A stretch of 64,000 nucleotides of DNA from Mermis nigrescens (taxonomy: Eukaryota; Nematoda; Enoplea; Mermithida; Mermithidae), in contig JAVLUZ010000511.1 in NCBI GenBank assembly GCA_036768485.1, positions 2,308,411 through 2,372,410 on the forward strand. The letters run 5' to 3'. Within the stretch, counting starts at the first letter, position 1; each line of letters starts with the position of its first letter. The notes beneath the pieces were generated by a model, which was not told where the DNA came from, did no database searches, and worked only from the letters and a program-made list of their open reading frames with translations. The position numbers and the translations under genes are program-made. Shown one piece after another: positions 28,641-64,000 of the stretch.

Positions 28641-31227
28641 CATTTTTCTTTGCTAGCACCCTACTTTTAATTAGCATGCTTTAAGTAAATCAGTCAGTAA
28701 GCACATACAGTAACATGCCACAATAATGACAGCAGTCCAAGAACGTGGAAAACAATATTGTTCTTAACATCAGCATTATCCTTTTTAAACAAGACAACCT
28801 TACATTATTTACACAGATCAAAGTTTTTCAGCATAAACTTTACGCAAATATCAAGTGTAAGGACACTAACGCTCAGATTTGGAAGTAAAATAAATTTAGA
28901 GTATAAACTACATATTAACAACAAATGAATAGTGCAAACTTTACACAACTACTAGGTGTAGAGAAAACTAACAGTCAGATTCCCAATTCTGGTTTTACGT
29001 AGAACATTTTTAAAAAATTAAGCTTCCGTAAGGCTCTAGAACTAAAGTTAATGTGCAGTGTGAACTTTATACAACCACAGAGTGTTAAGAAAATTTCAGT
29101 CGGATTCGTAATTCTGATATTACTCTGATATTGCGATCAACAATTATTAAAAAATTAAGTCTCCACAATGGCCCGAGGACAAATAAATATCAGATGTAAA
29201 CCACCTTACACCACTGTTGAGTGCATACAAACTAGCGTATCACATTTGGTTTCTGGTTCATTTTTAGACTAGAGATTATGTCCAGACTCATAACCCAGAA
29301 CTTGGCAGAAAAAACAGGACAGAAACACGTTTGACTCCCCCATTTTTTTGACTTTACACCTTCCGAAAAAGCTAAATATTGATGTAAACAAACGCAATTA
29401 GCTGTGACGCGTACCCGTTAGGAAGTACTTTATTTTTATCCTATTCGACCTCGCACGATTTCTGAACAGAGAAAGTGGCGAACAAAAAATGGACGAAGAC
29501 GTATTTTCCACTGTCCACCTCGGTTCGGACCAGTTTGTAGCCCTTTGATTGTAGTACGTTTGTATGTGCCAAACTTATGTTCCGCAAAATATTTGATATG
29601 ATTTACCAATCAAAATACGGAAAAAACCTGTTTTTCGCCCATTTTACACCTCAGATTTCGAACTTTACACCCCCATAAACAACTGAATATCACGTTTTTT
29701 TGAACGCAGCTTGCTTCGACCTGTAGCTCTTAAAAGTTACTTTATTTCTATTTTATTCAATCCATCCCAACTCATAACCGAAAAAGTTGGCAGAGAAATC
29801 TTGGACAAAATCTGTTTTTTTACTCATCCACCAGAGTGTAAAGTTTAAACTCCTGGTACTAACTGCGTATTGATTGTAGAAAAGTTTGCTGGTAAGCGCA
29901 AGATAGCCCTTGATCCTGAAGTACATTTCTATCAGAAAAATTTCTTAAAACTCATAACCGGAGTTGTTGGCAGATATAAACAAGTCGAAAACTCGACCAA
30001 AATGTGTCTTTTCACCTCCAGATTTTCGCACTTTTTACACTCTCATTCGAGAATTAAGGCTAAATTCAAAACAAGAAAGGTGACTATCTTCAGAACCTAA
30101 CTAGTTGAATAAGTCAAATAAAGTGCATGGTTTTGCCAAAAGAATTGAATAAATGGAAAAAGTTAGCATTCAGAAGATTTGAATCCATTATCCTTTTTAA
30201 ATCCACATGCGAGAACGGATACGTCAGCCATTGCACCAACTCAACTCGCAGCCAAGATTTCAGCTTGATTATACTTACATTGAAAAATATTAAACATTCT
30301 ACAGATAACAGAAGTTTAAGAATAGTGCATTTATGATAATAAAAATAATTATTTATCAAAGACGAGTCAAAAACCTCTGAAATAAGAAAAATCTGATCAA
30401 GCAATATGCAATACAGAGTTATTTATCGGTATTAGAAAATAGATGCATAATTCAAAGTTCACCTCTTCATCCCTCAACAAACACTGGCTGTAGAAAAGTT
30501 TAAAGGTCAGATTCGTTATCCTGACATTACGAAGAACATTTAAAAAAATCATCATCCACGACGCTCTGGGCGGGAACAAAAATTTTTTAGTGTAAAGTTT
30601 ACACCTAGCAGTAATAACGCAATATTGATTGTAAAGAAACAAAATAAATTTTGACGTGTAGCGCTTAGGACGAGACACATTTTAAAGATAATTACCACGT
30701 TCTGTCTACTAAGTAGAGAATAAAGTAGGGAAAAATATTTTTTTGTCCCAGACTTTTTAAATAAACCGCTTCTAAATTTTAAAATATTACTTTAAAAAAC
30801 AGAAAAAAGGCTCCTCTAGATTCTATAACCGTCTACCTTCTGAAACCAGTCAGACTGCATAGAATGTAAAACTGAGTTAGATATGCTTGTGCACGTGAAA
30901 TAAGTGAAAAACCGTCCAATTTACACTCCTGTGCAACAACTAATGAGTGTAAAGAAATTTTAAGACCAGACTCGTAACCTACTAATCAGGGAAAACATTT
31001 TTTAATAAAATTGGCCCTCCGTCGATCATTTGAATTTTGGTGCAAACTTTACACACTCACGACTAGCTCAGTATTGAGTGTAAACAAAAAAATAGTATCT
31101 AAGTTTTTTTATTATCTACGTTTTAAAAAAACCGCACCTCCCAGATATGTGCCGTTATAGCTGTGAGGGGGCATATGTTGGGGTACCCAAGTATATTATA
31201 GGGACGCGCTAACGCGCTACCTATGAT
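28633..31227 (-). repeat. Right arm of the 24 kb-spanning inverted repeat
   Basis: Reverse complement of 7141-9708, with the landmarks listed there. It ends in CGCGCTACCTATGAT at 31227. It is rich in TTTACAC/GTGTAAA and tandem sub-repeats, for example around 28840, 28935 and 29050. No target duplication is recognisable outside the two outer ends (left flank AATAATCTAT, right flank TCTTGAGTTT). Plus and minus frames inside are degenerate. Confidence 0.8.
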
Positions 31228-31690
31228 TCTTGAGTTTCATCTAACTTTTCTTGTATATCACTTAAATTAGGGCATATAGTAGGAATGCATGCAAATCCTA
31301 CAGCTTATGCATCTTCTCAACAAAATTACTATAAAACGGGTCCATTTGTAATTCCTGTATAGTACTCGGAAATCAGCAAAATCAGACAACACACTTTTAT
31401 TAAGCGCCAGAACTTAATAGTCCAGCCGCAATCATTGGATGGCTCGCTATCAGACGATAGCGAAACAGCATTGTCATCGTTACCATTGTTGTTTCCATTG
31501 ATCTCATCTCATCGCTTAGCTGCTCAGTACCTGACTCGACCCCCAGTTCTGCAATTTCGTGTACATTTCACTCGAGCGGTCTTAATGTGAAATTATTGAG
31601 CAACGGTTTACCACAGATTTCACAGACCTCGCCAGTTCTTATATAAACTTTGTCGCACATGCGGTGCACATTCAGCATTACACTCGTCAC
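31228..31690. other. Possible coding segment with frames open on both strands
   Basis: Positions 31420-31575 are less AT-rich. The plus strand reads SLDGSLSDDSETALSSLPL and continues for some 50 codons; the minus strand reads NAVSLSSDSEPSNDCGW and also stays open for about 55 codons. Neither has a convincing acceptor and donor pair, so I do not call an exon. The rest is AT-rich without features. Confidence 0.25.
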
Positions 31691-31698
31691 ATTCTGAA

Positions 31699-31930
31699 CA
31701 TAGGCGGGCAGCACCAAAATTCTGGGCGGGGTGCAAGTTTTTTCAAAGGTCTCTTAAAAATGGTGGTATGGCGAAAAAACACCATTTTTCAACGTTTCTC
31801 ATCGAGTACCATCTATTGGCATCAAAATTGCGAAAAAAAGTGTCAAAAATTGAATTCTGGGGGTACTTTGGTTTCTGGGGGAGGAGTATTCGAACTTCCG
31901 GGGGGTGCATGCCCCACGCCCACGTGCGAT
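31699..31930 (-). mobile_element. hAT-like MITE, family A copy 3
   Basis: It begins CATAGGCGGGCAGCACC and ends GCCCACGTGCG. Core blocks AAAATGGTGGTATGGCG, AACACCATTTTTCAACG and CATCGAGTACCATCTATTGG are present. The plus and minus frames over it are element sequence. Confidence 0.75.
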
Positions 31931-32102
31931 TCTTCAACTCAAGAATATTTACTTGTTTCGCACATTTTGATGTCACCCATGCGACACATTTACATATCAC
32001 ATTTATCACATCCTGAAAATTCAGGGTAAAAGCGCGTAAAACGTGACTTTTCCTATGATTTTTACGGGAATCAAAAAATTCTCTTGCTCGGGGAGAAGGA
32101 AC

Positions 32103-32327
32103 CATAGGTGGGCACCCCCGAAATTCTGGGGGTAAAAAAATTTTTCAAAGGTCAAAAAATGGTCTTAAAAGTGGTCGTATGGCGCAAAAATACCATTTTT
32201 CGACGTTTCTCATCGAGCACTATCTAATGGCATCAAAAAATCGCTAAAAAAGCAAAAAAAAATTATTTTGATTTCTGGGGGTATTTCAACTTCTGGGGGT
32301 GCATAACGCCCCACGCCCACGTGTGGG
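32103..32327 (-). mobile_element. hAT-like MITE, family A copy 4
   Basis: It begins CATAGGTGGGCACCCCCG and ends GCCCACGTGTGG, with the inverted terminal pattern CA-N2-GTGGG. Core: GGCGCAAAAATACCATTTTT and TCTCATCGAGCACTATC. Confidence 0.75.
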
Positions 32328-32564
32328 GAGGAACCCTACAAGATGATGCACGTACAATACCTACCTGCTGAAGCAGCTTCAATGAGGTCTGACTGTTTAT
32401 TTTCGGCCGACAACGGTAAACAGTAATTAAAGTGGGCCATTCGATGAGGCTAAAATAAGGCGATTCACCTCAAATCAAAGTTTTAGGCCAAACAAAAGCC
32501 GCACACAACATCGAACGGTGAGTACAAAAATAGCGAAATTCACAAGTGCGATTCGAATGCCGTC

Positions 32565-32770
32565 TCACTATACATGCAACAGGGGGTATAGGGAATTCCC
32601 GACTTTAAACTATCGCCCCCCACCCGCAAAGTCAAAAAATTTTTGGTCCCACCCCCAATTTCGGGAAAAAATTTGCGATTTATTTACAATTTTCATATGC
32701 CATTTGCCATTTTCAGGCACACCACCAAGAATGTTGAGCCGTAACAAGCCTGTTTCTCACTTATGCGTAC
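32565..32770 (+). mobile_element. Short interspersed element, family K copy 2
   Basis: Related to 10630-10865: ATACATGCAACAGGGGG at the left, TTTCGGGAAAAAATTTGCG inside, AATGTTGAGCCG near the right end. Confidence 0.5.
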
Positions 32771-33700
32771 GTATAGGTGCCTAATACAAATAGCCGAACA
32801 GGATTACTGTAGTATCCACACTTGAGTACAACACATACGGAACAATATAGCGCAATTTCTGCTACCAGAAAAATTTCAAGAGAAACCGAACACGAGATGA
32901 CGTCATCATTACAGTAGGAACCAGTTTAAAACAAAATGTTAATCACTCTGCGAGACAAAAAATGATTAAATTCGAACATCTGGTAAAAACTTTGTAGAAA
33001 TTTAATTCGATCCGAGAGAGTAGAAGATAGTCCGGCCGTAAATCGAAATTTCAGAGAGTAAACTGGTTTAAACTAGCCGCGGTGTACTGTATCAGAGAAT
33101 AAGGCATGATCTGTACAAGTCGTTACTACGCACCCACTGATTCTCAGGCGCGCAGTCGTCTCGAAAATCAGGGGCATCAGTGTAAAGCAACACAAGTAAA
33201 GATGTGTAAAGTGTAAAGTAAAAGAAATTAGTTTACACACATTTATAACTGAATCCCGATTAATAAGATATGTCGTGTAAGGTTCATTTCGTGCCCCTCC
33301 CCGCTAGAAAACGAAAAAAACGAAGAATAGCGACACGAGTTTACACTACGAATCGAAGGCAAAAGATCAAGTCGTGCAGAGTGATACCATATACATTTTT
33401 GCTTGCTTAAACAAATGGCTCGCAACACAAAAATAAAATAGGTTTTTTGTGTGCGATTCAAAGAGTGAGTGTAAAGTTGGTTTAAATGTATGCTAGCTTA
33501 AGTACTTTACACAAATAAAAATAATTGGGTAACAGGTCCAATTGAATGCACAGCTCAGAACCAGTCATCTCCTCTGAATGAATATAAACGCGAAATATAC
33601 AAATGAAGGGGTGCAAAAGCGCGCCGCCGATCGTTAAAAACGGTAAAGTTAACGTTTCGACGTTCAACGGATCCAGTCGACTTCGCGTTTTGTTTCCACT
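32771..33700. other. Region 3' of CARM1, enriched for GTGTAAA
   Basis: No gene is seen. It holds several GTGTAAAG/TTTACAC copies (for example 33181-33240 and 33470-33510). It would include the CARM1 3' UTR on the minus strand; no clear AATAAA was placed. Confidence 0.35.
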
Positions 33701-62323
<28,623 letters not shown>

Positions 62324-62331
62324 GTCTTGCT

Positions 62332-62345
62332 CTGCCCGAAAAAGG
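62332..62345 (-). promoter_or_regulatory. Splice-acceptor site just before the CARM1 start codon
   Basis: On the minus strand TACCTTTTTCGGGCAG ends at 62332, eight bases before the ATG. It has a good pyrimidine tract. It indicates a 5' UTR intron, a further upstream exon or spliced-leader trans-splicing. Confidence 0.45.
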
Positions 62346-62524
62346 TAAATTTACCGGGAAAATTATGAAATCAAAAATAAAAATGATAAAAAATGAAAAA
62401 TCATTAAAATCGGGCGAAAGTAAACATCAAAAGTCGGTTATAAAGCGAGTGGATAAACGAGGCCGATTCACGTTATTCGGCATAAAAATAAAAGTCGATA
62501 CAGTGCTTATAAATGTGGAATAGT

Positions 62525-62815
62525 AACCAGACATGCACAGCATGGGAATTCTGGGGAGGAGTGAAATTCTAAAGTGCGTTCTTTGGGCTCAAAAGTGATG
62601 GATACGCGTCATAAACATAGTTTTTCTGGCATTTCTGACGATGCTTCATTCTAGAGCATGAAAAAGTTTAAAAAGTTTCAAACAAAAATCAAAAAAATTC
62701 GGATAAATTAGATAAAAGAATAAACCGATAGAAACTGTCGAAAGATAGAAGAAATTGGCGCAAAGCACCAACTATTTCGATTTTACATAGCAGAATAGCA
62801 TCATACAACCATATT
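62525..62815 (-). mobile_element. Interspersed element, family B copy 7
   Basis: CCAGACATGCACAGCATGGG, GAGTGAAATTCTAAAGTGCG, TGATGGATACGCGTC, TTCTGACGATGCTTCATTC, TAGAGCATGAAAAAG, AAAAATTCGGATAAATTAG and GGCGCAAAGCACCAAC. Confidence 0.6.
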
Positions 62816-62984
62816 GCTCAGATTCTGAACATGTCGAAATTTTCCCCAGGAGAAATTCCCCCTTACCCCCAAATCTGGACGAACAAGCGAAATATAAAAA
62901 ACAAACGAATTCTTATACGCTAACAGCCGGAAAAAAATTTGGACACGGTCCAGTAAAAAAGGAAAACGGTGAGTAACATAGATG

Positions 62985-63400
62985 CACAAGGTCAGGGTCG
63001 GCAGGGGGGTTAAATCCCAAAAATTCAAAACAGTGAATTTCACGTTCACAATTTTTTTTGCTGTTTTAACGATCAAAATGGTCAAAATAGCCTATAAAAC
63101 GTTTTTTCGTGGGAATATCACATTTTAAAAGCATTTTTAGTCCATTTTGACAGCATTATATAACTTTTAACATTAAAAATGCAAAAATTTATCAATTTGG
63201 GGCGCTTTTTGAGTAAGGACTTAAAAGTATATACTAATGTAGCGCGAAGCGCCAGAAAAATTCTGACGTTTCAACTGCTTTTGACGTCAAAGAGGATGCA
63301 GGAAACGTTCCATCAGCTCAAAATCGCCGGACAGTACCTGTCCGGCTGACTCTTCAGGGGGATAATACCCCCCTCAACCCCCATATGTGCATGTATGGTG
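62985..63400 (+). mobile_element. Interspersed element, family D copy 3 (most complete)
   Basis: GCACAAGGTCAGGGTCGGCAG, AATCCCAAAAATTCAAAACAG, TTAACGATCAAAATGGTC, AAAACGTTTTTTCGTGGG, GTAGCGCGAAGCGCCAG, AAATCGCCGGACAGTACCTG, and the end CCCATATGTGCATGTATGG. It carries the palindrome core that is missing from copy 2. Confidence 0.75.
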
Positions 63401-63520
63401 AGCAATGACTGCGCGCATATGACAGGTGCAATCAGCCGGAAGTCGATCAGCAGCGATCCAAACGCGCCGTCGGTTGTCCGTCCCAAAGTGTTGCCAACTT
63501 TCAGCTGTAAAAGACTAAAA
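63401..63520 (-). CDS. Possible exon in a GC-rich segment, strand uncertain
   Basis: A GC-rich island of about 115 bp between AT-rich sequence and the family D element. On the minus strand a good acceptor (GTCTTTTACAG) precedes an open frame reading LKVGNTLGRTTDGAFGSLLI and then DFRLIAP. Another minus frame and two plus frames are also open. No good donor is seen; the family D element begins where one would be expected. It could be a further upstream CARM1 exon, an exon of another gene, or neither. Confidence 0.3.
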
Positions 63521-63944
63521 ACTGACGAAAAATCTCAAAATATGCCAGTCAAAAGTTTGAAAATTAAAAGAAAAATTTTAAATAATTTTTTAGACATCGA
63601 TGTAAGAATTCCCGCTTTTATCAGACATTTAGCAACGCAAATCTCGATTTTGGCACTGAACTTGTACTATCGGGTCCTCGATTTTTAAAATAAAAATTGC
63701 GTTCTTTGCCCTTTTTAGGTGTTTTTCGGCCGTTTTTACGTGTTTTTTGCCGTTTTGGTCGAAAAAAACATCTAAAATTGCATAGAATAATAACTCACTC
63801 CCCGTAAAAAATTTAAAATTTGAAAAAAATCTCAAAAACCTCTCGAAAAAAAGGCAACTCGAAATAAACTCAGAGCTAAAATAAAAACTCACAATTTGAG
63901 AAAAAACTCAGGGTTGGTAACACTGCCGAGCATTTGTATCATAG
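63521..63944. other. AT-rich sequence, nothing recognised
   Basis: Overlapping plus and minus frames at 63395-63892 are Lys- or Phe-rich translations of A/T-rich DNA. A short minus-strand segment at about 63920-63950 reads PWETMIQMLGSVTNPE, but has no splice context. Confidence 0.3.
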
Positions 63945-64000
63945 TTTCCCAAGGTCCAGACTTGAGGGAGGGGTGAAATCTCAAAATGGGGGACCAGTAA
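63945..64000 (+). mobile_element. Interspersed element, family D copy 4, cut by the right edge
   Basis: CAAGGTCCAGACTTGAGGG and GGGGTGAAATCTCAAAATG match the start of family D at 43506. Confidence 0.6.

Noticed and set aside
31664..32105. Overlapping plus and minus frames of 82-121 codons
   Set aside because: Cover family A MITE copy 3 and its flank; the same residues recur in other family A copies.

Overview
The window is eukaryotic, AT-rich and repeat-dense. Coding sequence is a small fraction, split into short exons (about 80-530 bp) with GT-AG introns of up to about 5 kb. Both recognised genes encode animal protein families: an olfactomedin-domain membrane protein and CARM1/PRMT4. I infer an invertebrate animal, most likely an ecdysozoan and perhaps a nematode, because the olfactomedin protein resembles nematode UNC-122/COF-2-type proteins and both genes have a 3' splice-site-like sequence just upstream of ATG, as expected with trans-splicing. 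The species cannot be fixed from this sequence.

Layout. (1) 1-3.3 kb: a minus-strand gene without a recognisable domain, running off the left edge; exons 3288-2711 and 424-1, with a third candidate segment between them. (2) 3.3-7.1 kb: mostly interspersed repeats and one possible 108-codon minus ORF. (3) 7141-31227: a 24 kb interval bounded by two long inverted arms of about 2.6 kb. It encloses the six-exon olfactomedin gene (16885-24313, plus strand), an orphan terminal exon on the minus strand (12630-12828), a possible RING-like exon (26329-26426), a tandem array with a period near 357 bp, and many small transposons. (4) 31.2-33.7 kb: intergenic repeats. (5) 33701-62331: CARM1 on the minus strand, 12 exons over 28.6 kb. 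The arginine methyltransferase core is intact. The introns hold hAT-like, Tc1/mariner-like and Harbinger-like elements, foldbacks, G-rich repeats and (AT)n tracts. (6) 62.3-64 kb: repeats and one GC-rich segment that may be an exon.

The two recognised genes are transcribed towards each other and show no functional link. Most of the structure is in the repeats: nested insertions with readable target-site duplications, several repeat families sharing a 13-base palindrome GGCGCTTCGCGCC, and a pervasive GTGTAAA/TTTACAC motif. Exon boundaries were set by eye from reading frame, splice consensus and phase agreement; percent identities were not computed.
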